This document shows positions 1-8,517 of a DNA stretch of 64,000 nucleotides, one piece after another. The stretch is from Cytophagaceae bacterium (GTDB lineage: Bacteria > Bacteroidota > Bacteroidia > Cytophagales > Flexibacteraceae), in NCBI GenBank assembly GCA_947458545.1, contig CANGYH010000001.1, forward strand, positions 434,001 through 498,000, given 5' to 3'. The notes beneath the pieces were generated by a model that was not told the origin of the DNA, searched no databases, and saw only the letters and a list, made by a program, of their open reading frames with translations. Within the stretch, counting starts at the first letter, position 1. Every line of letters begins with the position of its first letter. Position numbers and translations under genes: made by a program.

Positions 1-3000
1 TTCACGCAGCCATTGGGACTGGTCACAGTCAACGACACATCCCAGGTATTGGCCTCGGTGTACTTGTGCTTGGGGGTCATCTCTGTGCTGGTGTTGCCGT
101 CACCAAAGTCCCACTTGTAGCTACAAGTCTGGCAAGGATACAGCGGACGGAAGTCCACAGCCTGCTCCGGTATAATTACCTCAAGCCCAGATCGAGGATT
201 GGTTACAAAGAGCGCAGAGCCAAAATCCTGCACCTCAATGATGGTGTCTTTGGTAATGCTTCGCACGCCGCCAAAGCCAGATACCGTCAGCTTAACGGTG
301 TATTTGCCCGGGCGATTGAATACCCGTACCGGGTCGCGCTCGCTGGTTATGCCCCGGTCGCTAAACTCCCACAGATACTCTCTACCATAACTTGAGCGAT
401 TATAAAACGCTACCTGAAAGGGCGCACAACCTATAGAATCGCTCCAGGTAAAATCAGGCACCGGAGGCTCCGGCTGTATAATCATCTGCTCGCGGAGCGT
501 ATCAGAGCAACCAAACGCGTTGAAGGCAATCTGGGTAATAACGAAGTTGGTGTCTAAGAAATCTTGATTCTGGAAATTGTAAGTGTGTGTAAATGCCGCT
601 GCACGGCTTGTGTCCACCGTACCGTCTCCAAAGAGCCACCTGTAGTTCCACTCGGGCCGGTAGGCATTGCGGTTTTCGATGCGAAGCACCCGGTCTGGCA
701 ATTGCAGTCTGCGTATCTGGTTGAAGGGTGCCGTGGCAGTCGTAATGCGGAAGTTGTTTACGGGTCTGCCATATACGCGTACCGGCACGCTATCTGTACG
801 GCGGCACCCACCGATTGACGATATGCTCGTAAGACTTACCCAGTAGGTTGTATCTCCGGCACCGCCTCTGAAGTTGAACTCGTGCGTAGGATTACGCACC
901 GACGAGCTGTTACCGTCGCCGAAGTTCCACAACCAGCTACCGCCATTGTTAGAGCTGCGGTTTGTGATGGTAACCAAGTGCGGGCTGCAGCCTACGGTAT
1001 CCAGCTCGAAATCCGCCGTGACGTCTGCATAAACCGTGATAAAATCTCGCTTGGTATCCGTGCACCCTTGAGCCGAAAAGGCTACCAGGTCAACGATCAC
1101 CGATTTATTGACAAGGTTCGGGTTAGAGATCACAGTATCCAACACAGCCCGGTTGCGGATGGTATCACTCACGCCACCGCTGCTGATGATCCAGTAGAAA
1201 GAGGCCGTCCGCAGGCTGGTGTTGCGCAGCCGTACAGCTAGCGGTCCGCAACCTATGTTGTTGCTTAACTCAAAATCTGCCCTTGGCTTAGGCAAAACAC
1301 GCACGTTGATAAGGGTCGTATCTGGGCAGGCCCCGACCTGTGTTTTCTGCGCCACCAACCGCACCGGGACGGTCAGCACGGTATCTGCCCCGTTTACCAG
1401 CGTTACAATGGGATTGTTGGCATTGCTGGTTGCCTGCGTGCCAAACACCCAGTCGTACCGATTGGCATTGATAGACCCGGCAGAGCTAAACCTTGCCGTA
1501 AACGGCGAGCAACCAACGGTGTCTTGCGTGATAATACCTGCCTGCACAAAGGGCTTGACCGTCAGCACGCGCTGGGCCGTATCGGCGCAGCCACGGCTGT
1601 TGCGGCCCACTACGGTCACGGTATAATTTCGGTCTGCAGTAGGGTTGTAGTTTTCGTACAGGTGGCTCAGGCTTCCTGTGCGTTCTGTAGAGTCCAGGCC
1701 GTCACCAAAGCTCCAGTAGAATTCTTCTATACCCAGGCCAGACGAGCTCAGACGCGCCACCATGGGCGAGCAGCCTACCGCCGACGGCACAGATACGCCA
1801 TCTACACGCGGCTTGGCAAACACCCGCACCTGTCTGATGGCCGTATCTATACAAGCAGGTGCAGCCGTGTTGCGCACCACCAACTGCACGGGGATGGTTG
1901 TATCTCGCACGGCACTGACGTTGGTAAGCACCTGCTGTACAAAGGTCTGATTGCGAATAACCTGACTACCCACCGACCATGTCAATTGATCGCCACCTAT
2001 GGTGCTGCTGTTGGTGGCTACTGTGGCCAGCGGATGGCAGCCTTGCGTAGTGTTCAGGTTAAAGCTGGCGCGTACCTCTGGGTTGATGGTAATGGTGCGC
2101 GACACCCTTGTAGAGCAAGCGCCCCCATTGGTTGCGACCATCTGAATAGACTGTTGCACCGGCGATGCCGTCGTATTGGTAAACGTGCGATTAAAGGCTG
2201 TATCTGCGTTGAAAATGGCAGAATCCTGCCCACCGAAGAACCACTTAAACTGGCTGGCTCCGCTGACGTTGGCATAGCTAAAACGTACCTGCGCCGGGCT
2301 GCAATGGTTATCTGCCGTCAATTGCGAGCCAATCTCTACCTGCGGTTGAGGGAAAACCTTGATCGGCCGGCTCACCGTCTGCACGCAGTTGTAAACCGTG
2401 CGGGCCGTCAGATCAATGTTGTAGATGCGCGGCTGCCCCGTAAAGTTGACAAACACTTTAGCAGGCCGTGCGTCGAACACAGTACTCTGGTCATAATCGG
2501 CAAAGCTCCAGGTATACTGAGACAAGTTGTTGCCCGTAGCCGAAAGCTGGGCCGGCACGCCAGAGCAAAGGCTGTCTGGGGCAGTCATCTGAACGCTCGG
2601 ATTCGGAAAAACAAACAACTCGCGCGATGCGCTATAAGCGCAACCATCTCTCCGGGTAATGGTAAAGAAGATGGTATCCTTGCGCAGCACCGGCGTGTTG
2701 TTGATAAAGTCTTGCGGTGCCGGGTTCTCTAGGCGGCTCGTAGTGCTGCTTCCCAGTCGCCAGAAGTAGCGGTTGGACGTATCTACCGGAAGATTGAAGC
2801 TGGCATTATTGAAAGTGACGCCTACAATAGGGCTGCAACCATCTGCCTGAGACATCGAAAAGTTGGCCACAGGCGTAGGGGCTATACCCAGCCTGCGCAT
2901 TGGGCTAGAGGTTATGCAGGTATCTGCTCCTGCCACCGTGTAGGCAAATAGGGTAACCTGATAATAGGTGCTGTCTCCGGGCGGCACATAGGGCAATAGC

Positions 3001-5105
3001 GCATCAAAAGCCTGGCGGTCTTGCCGGACGAAGCGGGCTGCCAACTGGGCCCCTCGCCGGGCCTCAAAGGCATAGAATGTGGCAGAGTCAGCGGTGGTGT
3101 TGGTAAAGCGCACCCGCATGTTGTCGCACCTGTTCCGCGTAACAGCAAACGTTGGCCGAACAGCAGGCAGCGCCTGCACAATGATGGTATCTGTCTGAGG
3201 GCAGTCCCTATCTCCTACCCAAACTGTGAGCGCTACCTTGTAAATGCCTGGTTGGGTATAAGTGTGGGTAGTGATTCGGTTGCTGCGGCCTGGGCTATCA
3301 AAGTTGTCTGCCACGGGTGCAGCAGAGCGGTAGCGGGTGGTGTCGCCCATATGCAGCTGCCACGTCAGGTTGCGGAAGTTGCTCGGCAGCCCGTTGCTGT
3401 CGGTGGCAAATACCACAGAGCTGTCTCTGATCTGAAAAGGCGCACCTACGCAAACCCTACGGGTAGAAGCCCGCCAACGCAAGGCTGGCGTAGGCCATAC
3501 GTTCATCTCAAAGCTGCCTGCCACCTGCGGGCAAGTGCCAGACTGCGCCTTAAGGCGAACGGTGTAGCGACCATGACGCTTAAAGGCCAATTGAAAAGAA
3601 GAGTCTGCAGGGTTCACGTTCCGCAGTGCCACCACGCTCGTGTCTTGCCCGGGCTGTAGGGCTGGCAAAAAACCATTGCCTGCTGCAAGGCCGGGTGCAT
3701 TCAACTCCCATCCGCCCCAAACAACCTGCTGTGTATTAACGGAGCGGTTTTTGAAGGTGGCCACGCCATTGTTGCACAATACACCAGGGTTTGCACTAAC
3801 AATAGGAGACACCGTCCGCCTAACGGAGACCGGTAAATCTCTAAACCGGCTACAGGCCTGGCCTGGTACTGTCGTCAGCACCCGGCAGGTAAGCCTTACC
3901 GTGTAGTTGCCGCCTATGGTGTAGGTATGCTCAACCGTCGGATCGTTGTTTACTTCTACAGGGCTACCATCGCCCCAATCCCACTCAAACTGAACAATAC
4001 CATCGGGGTAGTTGATGACCGTATTGTTGGTAAATCGCATCACCTCGCCAGGGCAGACGGTGGGGTTCACCACCGCAAGGCTTGGCGTTTTAGGCTGGGC
4101 CATCAGAATGTCAATCGTGGCGGTATCCGTGCCGCAACGATTGCTCAAAAACATCTTCACCTGGTAGGTAGAGTCGGCAGGTGCAGGCGTAAAAGCGCTG
4201 GCAGGTATCTGCAGGCGCTTGTTGGCAGGCACGTTGTAGCTCACAAAGGCACCGTTTGCCGGAGCGCCGATACCACCCGCAAAGCCGCGTGTGCCCTGCC
4301 AAGAAATACGCCTGCCAGACGTGTCGAGGCAGTTGAGTTTACTGGCATCGTTGATGGTTAGCTCAGCCGGTGCACACATGACAATCTTTTGCGGAGACGT
4401 CATGGCAGAGTCTTTCTCAATAAAAAAGTAATCTCCAGCAGACTGGCTCAAGGGCTGTTGCCCAGGGGTAGCTCCACATAGGTTTCGGAATGTGACCGTC
4501 ATCCGCGTACGGCACAGGCGGTTGCCAGGCTCGTAGGTGTGTAAGATGGTCTCATCATAGCTCCGCGCATCCACCGTATCTGGCTTCTCTTGCCCACCCC
4601 AGTTGATGATGAACGTCGTAAAGGCGTTCATGCCTGGGCTCAAGTTGCGGATGCCCAACGTCACCGGAAGGCAGCGCCTGTTATCAGTACCCGCGGGGGG
4701 GAAGACGAAGCCAATGCCCGGCGTACTCGTATTGTAGTTGTTGATGAAGGTACCTTCTATGACGGTGGCGCAGTTGGGCTGGGTAATTCTATATGTAAAA
4801 GTGCCGGTATCAGGCCAAGTGTGGGTTACAGACGTTGCGGGCCCTGCCAAGTTCTGAACGGGTGTTCCGTCTCCCCAGTTGATCACCACGTTTCGTACGG
4901 CAGATTCGAAGTCTATTCGCAGTACGGTGGCGTTTCTAGGTGCATTTGCCGTGAGGCAGGCAAAGTTTGTCCTGGGGCGCAGGGTCAGCTGGTTGCCGTT
5001 GCGGGGGTCTCGCATGCGGATGCACTGCGCGGTAGCATCGTGTGCCGACAGTGCCACCAATAGGCCAACAATCCACGGAATTAAGCTGGTAAACCTTAGA
5101 ATCAT
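1..5105 (-). CDS. Giant PKD-repeat secreted surface protein (C-terminus beyond window)
   Basis: One open frame runs from an ATG at 5105 to the window edge, about 1,701 codons without a stop; the same frame gives PKD repeats at both ends. It opens with a hydrophobic signal peptide ending near SAHDATAQC. It then carries many immunoglobulin-like PKD repeats of roughly 80-110 residues. Recognisable repeat cores are NWGDGTPV near 4870, WDWGDGSPV near 3970, YWSFGDGLDS near 1720, WLWNFGDGNSS near 920 and YKWDFGDGN near 110, often following a GCSP or GCAP turn. Such proteins in Bacteroidota are exported to the cell surface, commonly by T9SS with a gliding-type C-terminal domain; that domain would lie outside the window, so export route is inferred. 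Likely adhesin or matrix protein. The substrate or partner cannot be read from the sequence. Confidence 0.85.
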   Translation of the reverse strand, partial: MILRFTSLIPWIVGLLVALSAHDATAQCIRMRDPRNGNQLTLRPRTNFACLTANAPRNATVLRIDFESAVRNVVINWGDGTPVQNLAGPATSVTHTWPDTGTFTYRITQPNCATVIEGTFINNYNTSTPGIGFVFPPAGTDNRRCLPVTLGIRNLSPGMNAFTTFIINWGGQEKPDTVDARSYDETILHTYEPGNRLCRTRMTVTFRNLCGATPGQQPLSQSAGDYFFIEKDSAMTSPQKIVMCAPAELTINDASKLNCLDTSGRRISWQGTRGFAGGIGAPANGAFVSYNVPANKRLQIPASAFTPAPADSTYQVKMFLSNRCGTDTATIDILMAQPKTPSLAVVNPTVCPGEVMRFTNNTVINYPDGIVQFEWDWGDGSPVEVNNDPTVEHTYTIGGNYTVRLTCRVLTTVPGQACSRFRDLPVSVRRTVSPIVSANPGVLCNNGVATFKNRSVNTQQVVWGGWELNAPGLAAGNGFLPALQPGQDTSVVALRNVNPADSSFQLAFKRHGRYTVRLKAQSGTCPQVAGSFEMNVWPTPALRWRASTRRVCVGAPFQIRDSSVVFATDSNGLPSNFRNLTWQLHMGDTTRYRSAAPVADNFDSPGRSNRITTHTYTQPGIYKVALTVWVGDRDCPQTDTIIVQALPAVRPTFAVTRNRCDNMRVRFTNTTADSATFYAFEARRGAQLAARFVRQDRQAFDALLPYVPPGDSTYYQVTLFAYTVAGADTCITSSPMRRLGIAPTPVANFSMSQADGCSPIVGVTFNNASFNLPVDTSNRYFWRLGSSTTSRLENPAPQDFINNTPVLRKDTIFFTITRRDGCAYSASRELFVFPNPSVQMTAPDSLCSGVPAQLSATGNNLSQYTWSFADYDQSTVFDARPAKVFVNFTGQPRIYNIDLTARTVYNCVQTVSRPIKVFPQPQVEIGSQLTADNHCSPAQVRFSYANVSGASQFKWFFGGQDSAIFNADTAFNRTFTNTTASPVQQSIQMVATNGGACSTRVSRTITINPEVRASFNLNTTQGCHPLATVATNSSTIGGDQLTWSVGSQVIRNQTFVQQVLTNVSAVRDTTIPVQLVVRNTAAPACIDTAIRQVRVFAKPRVDGVSVPSAVGCSPMVARLSSSGLGIEEFYWSFGDGLDSTERTGSLSHLYENYNPTADRNYTVTVVGRNSRGCADTAQRVLTVKPFVQAGIITQDTVGCSPFTARFSSAGSINANRYDWVFGTQATSNANNPIVTLVNGADTVLTVPVRLVAQKTQVGACPDTTLINVRVLPKPRADFELSNNIGCGPLAVRLRNTSLRTASFYWIISSGGVSDTIRNRAVLDTVISNPNLVNKSVIVDLVAFSAQGCTDTKRDFITVYADVTADFELDTVGCSPHLVTITNRSSNNGGSWLWNFGDGNSSSVRNPTHEFNFRGGAGDTTYWVSLTSISSIGGCRRTDSVPVRVYGRPVNNFRITTATAPFNQIRRLQLPDRVLRIENRNAYRPEWNYRWLFGDGTVDTSRAAAFTHTYNFQNQDFLDTNFVITQIAFNAFGCSDTLREQMIIQPEPPVPDFTWSDSIGCAPFQVAFYNRSSYGREYLWEFSDRGITSERDPVRVFNRPGKYTVKLTVSGFGGVRSITKDTIIEVQDFGSALFVTNPRSGLEVIIPEQAVDFRPLYPCQTCSYKWDFGDGNTSTEMTPKHKYTEANTWDVSLTVTSPNGCV

Positions 5106-5315
5106 CTGAGCTAAAAGCATCAATACATGCCTGCCCACCACATGGGGCAAGCCGCAATCCAAATTTGGAAGAACCTTAAATGCCTTACCGGCACCGTAAC
5201 ACAGCCTTTATTACAGGTAGAATTTTTGCATTCATTTCAAGCAAAGTCTTTAAGCGATTCATTTCTTAAGCTGGTCTAAATAGGATATTGACCAGCCAGC
5301 CCTCCGATTAACCAC

Positions 5316-5345
5316 CACTTTGCACCAAAGTGCAACCCTGGTTGC
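5316..5345. promoter_or_regulatory. Two adjacent palindromes upstream of the TPR lipoprotein
   Basis: CACTTTG-CAC-CAAAGTG (5316-5332) is followed directly by GCAACC-CT-GGTTGC (5332-5345). Both arms are perfect. They lie just upstream of a TAATTTTG box and could be operator sites; no regulator can be assigned. Confidence 0.4.
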
Positions 5346-5359
5346 CATGCCATGCTATG

Positions 5360-5367
5360 TAATTTTG
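5360..5367 (+). promoter_or_regulatory. Putative Bacteroidota -7 box (TAATTTTG)
   Basis: TAATTTTG matches the TAnnTTTG -7 consensus exactly and sits 13 bases before the ATG at 5381, implying a very short leader. A TTG at 5342-5344 is a weak -33 candidate because the spacing is shorter than usual. Confidence 0.4.
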
Positions 5368-5380
5368 CACCTTAATTCAA

Positions 5381-6499
5381 ATGAAAATTATAAACCTCTC
5401 TCCTAGGTTCTGCTTGCTTAGGTATGCTTGCGGATTGGCTATTGCATTGTTTTTGCTAAGTGCATGTGAGATAAAAGGCAAAAAAGAGAAAGCCCCTATT
5501 CAAAAAGTACAGACAGAAAACGACTACACAAACAATCTTAAGCTCAAGGCCATCAACGACGAGATTGCCCAGGCAGCCACCAACCCCATAGCCTGGAGCA
5601 AGCGCGCAGACTTTTTCTTGCAGGCCCAGGAGTACCAGGCAGCCATTGCCGATGCCAAGCAGGCCCTAAGGTTAGACAGCAACCGGGTGGAGGCCTACGT
5701 CTTGCTGGCCTCGGCCTATAGAGGAGGCAAACGGCTAGATTCCGCCGCTCTTTGCATCAACAGAGCTAAGCGCAGAGGGTATGCATCACCGGAGCTTTAC
5801 GTTTCGTCAGGAGAAATTCTGCTGGTAGCTCGCCGCCTCGATGCCGCCTTGGATGAACTCAACGAGGCCCTGCGCCTGGCCCCAGAAAATGCCAAGGCCT
5901 ACTTCTACAAAGGCATGGTGTACGAAGAAAAGGGCGATACGGCTAAGGCCATTCAATCCTTCCAAAAAGCTGTAAGCATTACCCCAGAGTATGCCGACGG
6001 CCACAACAAGCTGGCAGGCATATACATGCGACGCAAACAGTGGAGTATGGCCAGCCAGCACTTGGCAACAGGCCTCCGCTTTGCGCCTGAAGATGCCTAC
6101 GTGCTTTATAATCTGGGCGTTTACTACGAAAATCAAAAGAACACAGACTCGGCACGGAGCTTCTTCTCTAAGGCCGTGTTCTTTGAGCCTAGTATGTATC
6201 TGGCCAACTTCCAGCTAGGCACTTACAGCTACAAGGCTCGCAACTATATGGAGGCGGCAAACCGCTACGAGGCCGTGCTACAATACAATCCTCGTATGGT
6301 AGAGGCACGCTTCTACCTTGCCCTCTGCCGAGAGTTTATGGGTAGCTACAGCGAGGCACTGGCTCAGTACGAGGCCGTAATTGCAGAAGGTAAAGGCTTT
6401 GAGGCTGATAGCAAAAGGGGAATTGCCCGAATCCAGAGCCGAATGGCCCAACGCGATACCCAAGAAGAAGCCGAGGCCCTGGCTGACTCAACGCTTTAA
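5381..6499 (+). CDS. TPR-repeat lipoprotein
   Basis: This 372-residue protein starts with a signal sequence and a lipobox, LLSAC, with the lipidated cysteine at residue 29. It should therefore be an envelope lipoprotein. From about residue 50 to 345 it is built of tandem tetratricopeptide repeats; typical helices include AKAYFYKGMVYEEKGDTAKA and PEYADGHNKLAGIY. The last 20 residues are charged and without repeats. TPR proteins act as scaffolds for protein complexes, and several gliding and T9SS accessory proteins are TPR lipoproteins, but no specific partner is visible here. It is a single-gene unit between a putative promoter with palindromes and a hairpin terminator, convergent with thrS. 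Confidence 0.85.
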   Translation: MKIINLSPRFCLLRYACGLAIALFLLSACEIKGKKEKAPIQKVQTENDYTNNLKLKAINDEIAQAATNPIAWSKRADFFLQAQEYQAAIADAKQALRLDSNRVEAYVLLASAYRGGKRLDSAALCINRAKRRGYASPELYVSSGEILLVARRLDAALDELNEALRLAPENAKAYFYKGMVYEEKGDTAKAIQSFQKAVSITPEYADGHNKLAGIYMRRKQWSMASQHLATGLRFAPEDAYVLYNLGVYYENQKNTDSARSFFSKAVFFEPSMYLANFQLGTYSYKARNYMEAANRYEAVLQYNPRMVEARFYLALCREFMGSYSEALAQYEAVIAEGKGFEADSKRGIARIQSRMAQRDTQEEAEALADSTL

Positions 6500-6502
6500 G
6501 CC

Positions 6503-6534
6503 AAAAAAAGGGCCAGTATGCTACCGGCCCTTTT
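6503..6534. terminator. Bidirectional rho-independent terminator
   Basis: AAAAGGGCC and GGCCCTTTT pair around an 11-base loop, flanked by A and T runs on the two sides. It lies between the convergent TPR lipoprotein gene and thrS and can serve both. Confidence 0.75.
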
Positions 6535-6561
6535 GATGCAATTCAGCAGCATTAAAGAGCT

Positions 6562-8505
6562 CTAGTGTGCCTTAAAAACGAGCACCTCTGTGTCTGCCTT
6601 TACAGATTCTATAAACGCAGCCACAGCCAGGGCGCCCGTATCGCCAAGCCCCTTCTTGCGCACCGAAACAGTACCGGCCTCCTCATCTTTACCTCCAACA
6701 ACCAGCATATAGGGGTACCTGGCCTTTTCGGCATCCAGAATCTTGCGGCCTACCTTTTCGTCGCGGTCATCCACCACGGTGCGAATGTCAGCGGCATCCA
6801 ACTGTTGGCGGACGGATTCTGCATACGCATTATACTTCTCTGACACTGGCAGTACGATGGCCTGCTCGGGCGTCAGCCAGACGGGCAGGTTGCCGCCGGT
6901 ATGCTCAAGCAATACGGCCACAAACCGCTCCATAGAGCCAAAGGGCGCCCGGTGAATCATCACCGGCCGATGTCGCTGATTATCTGCTCCCACATACTCT
7001 AGGTTAAAGCGCTGCGGTAGCTGATAGTCCACCTGAATGGTGCCCAACTGCCAAGATCGGCCAAGGGCATCCTTTACCATAAAGTCTAGCTTGGGGCCAT
7101 AAAAGGCCGCCTCACCAAGCTCGGTAATGGTTTTCATGCCCCGCTCTTGGGTCGCCTCTATGATGGCAGATTCGGCCTTGGCCCAATCTTCGTCAGAGCC
7201 AATGTACTTGGCTTTGTTGGCCGGGTCTCGCAGGCTGATCTGGGCCGTGTAGTCTTCAAAACCCAGCGAGGTAAATACATACAGTACCAGGTCAATCACA
7301 CGCTTAAACTCATCCTTCACCTGGTCTGGCCGGCAAAAGATGTGGGCATCGTCCTGGGTAAAGCCGCGGACCCGCGTCAACCCATGCAGCTCGCCGCTTT
7401 GCTCGTAGCGATATACGGTACCAAACTCCGCCAGGCGTAGCGGCAACTCTTTGTAAGAGCGCGGCCGGCTGGCGTAAATCTCGCAGTGGTGCGGGCAGTT
7501 CATGGGCTTGAGCATGAACTCCTCACCCTCGTTGGGCGTCTCGATGGGCCTGAAGGAGTCGTTCTTGTACTTCTCGTAATGGCCGCTGGTCACGTACAAC
7601 TGTTTTCCGCCAATGTGTGGGGTAACCACCTGCTGGTAGCCAGCTTTGCGCTGCGCCGCCTTCAAAAAATTCTCCAGGCGCTCGCGCAATGCCGCCCCTT
7701 TGGGGAGCCAGAGCGGCAGCCCCATGCCTACCTTCTCTGAAAAGGTGAACAGCTCAAGCTCCTTACCCAAACGACGGTGGTCACGCTTCTTGGCTTCTTC
7801 CAGCCGCTCCAGGTACTCCTTAAGCTCGCTCTGCTTGGGGAAGGTGATGCCGTAGATGCGCGTCAACTGCTTGTTGTTGGCATCGCCACGCCAATAAGCA
7901 CCTGCAATGTTGGTAATCTTGGCTGCTTTTATAAAGCCTGTATGCGGAATGTGTGGCCCACGGCACAAATCCGTGAAGCCCCCCTGCTTGTAGAACGTAA
8001 TGCTACCGTCCTCCAACCCTTCCAGCAGCTCAAGCTTATAGGGGTCTTGCTTATCAGCAAAGTAGGCAATAGCCTCTGCCTTACCCATGGGGATACGCTC
8101 GTAGGCATTGGCCTGCTTGGCCAGCTCCAGCATAGTGCTTTCCAGGGTGGCCAGGTCATCTGGAGAGAGCGTTCGGTCTCCCAGGTCAACGTCGTAGTAA
8201 AATCCGTTGGCAACGGGTGGTCCGATGGCCAGCTTCACACCGGGCACCAGCTTCTCTAGCGCCTCGGCCATAAGGTGTGCGCTAGAGTGCCAAAAGACCT
8301 CCTTGCCTTGATCATCGTTCCAGGTCAGCAGGCGCAAGGTGGCGTCTGCCTGCAAGGCCGTGTTGGCATCTACCGTGTTGCCGTTTACTACGGCAGCCAA
8401 TACGTTGCGGGCCAGGCCTTCTGATATCGAAAGGGCAATCTGAGCAGGCGTTGTGCCCGCGGCTACCTCACGAACGGAGCCATCGGGCAGGGTAATCTTA
8501 ATCAT
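6562..8505 (-). CDS. thrS: Threonyl-tRNA synthetase
   Basis: This 647-residue cytoplasmic class II synthetase charges tRNA-Thr with threonine. The full family architecture is present: TGS domain (about 1-60), editing domain with HSSAH near residue 75 and the DLCRGPH motif near 180, catalytic core with the zinc-binding MNCPHH region and motif 3 around [11 protein letters not shown], then an anticodon-binding domain ending in [10 protein letters not shown]. Length is normal. The ATG start gives the canonical [11 protein letters not shown] beginning. It starts 12 bases after the stop of the TonB receptor gene, so read-through from that gene is possible, an odd pairing for a housekeeping enzyme. 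A shared terminator follows. Confidence 0.97.
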   Translation of the reverse strand: MIKITLPDGSVREVAAGTTPAQIALSISEGLARNVLAAVVNGNTVDANTALQADATLRLLTWNDDQGKEVFWHSSAHLMAEALEKLVPGVKLAIGPPVANGFYYDVDLGDRTLSPDDLATLESTMLELAKQANAYERIPMGKAEAIAYFADKQDPYKLELLEGLEDGSITFYKQGGFTDLCRGPHIPHTGFIKAAKITNIAGAYWRGDANNKQLTRIYGITFPKQSELKEYLERLEEAKKRDHRRLGKELELFTFSEKVGMGLPLWLPKGAALRERLENFLKAAQRKAGYQQVVTPHIGGKQLYVTSGHYEKYKNDSFRPIETPNEGEEFMLKPMNCPHHCEIYASRPRSYKELPLRLAEFGTVYRYEQSGELHGLTRVRGFTQDDAHIFCRPDQVKDEFKRVIDLVLYVFTSLGFEDYTAQISLRDPANKAKYIGSDEDWAKAESAIIEATQERGMKTITELGEAAFYGPKLDFMVKDALGRSWQLGTIQVDYQLPQRFNLEYVGADNQRHRPVMIHRAPFGSMERFVAVLLEHTGGNLPVWLTPEQAIVLPVSEKYNAYAESVRQQLDAADIRTVVDDRDEKVGRKILDAEKARYPYMLVVGGKDEEAGTVSVRKKGLGDTGALAVAAFIESVKADTEVLVFKAH

Positions 8506-8517
8506 GTAGAATGGGGG

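Noticed and set aside
1524-2732. A 402-codon plus-strand open frame
   Set aside because: It lies opposite the PKD-repeat gene. The minus-strand reading gives repeated PKD motifs across the whole 5.1 kb, whereas this frame gives a basic, featureless protein.
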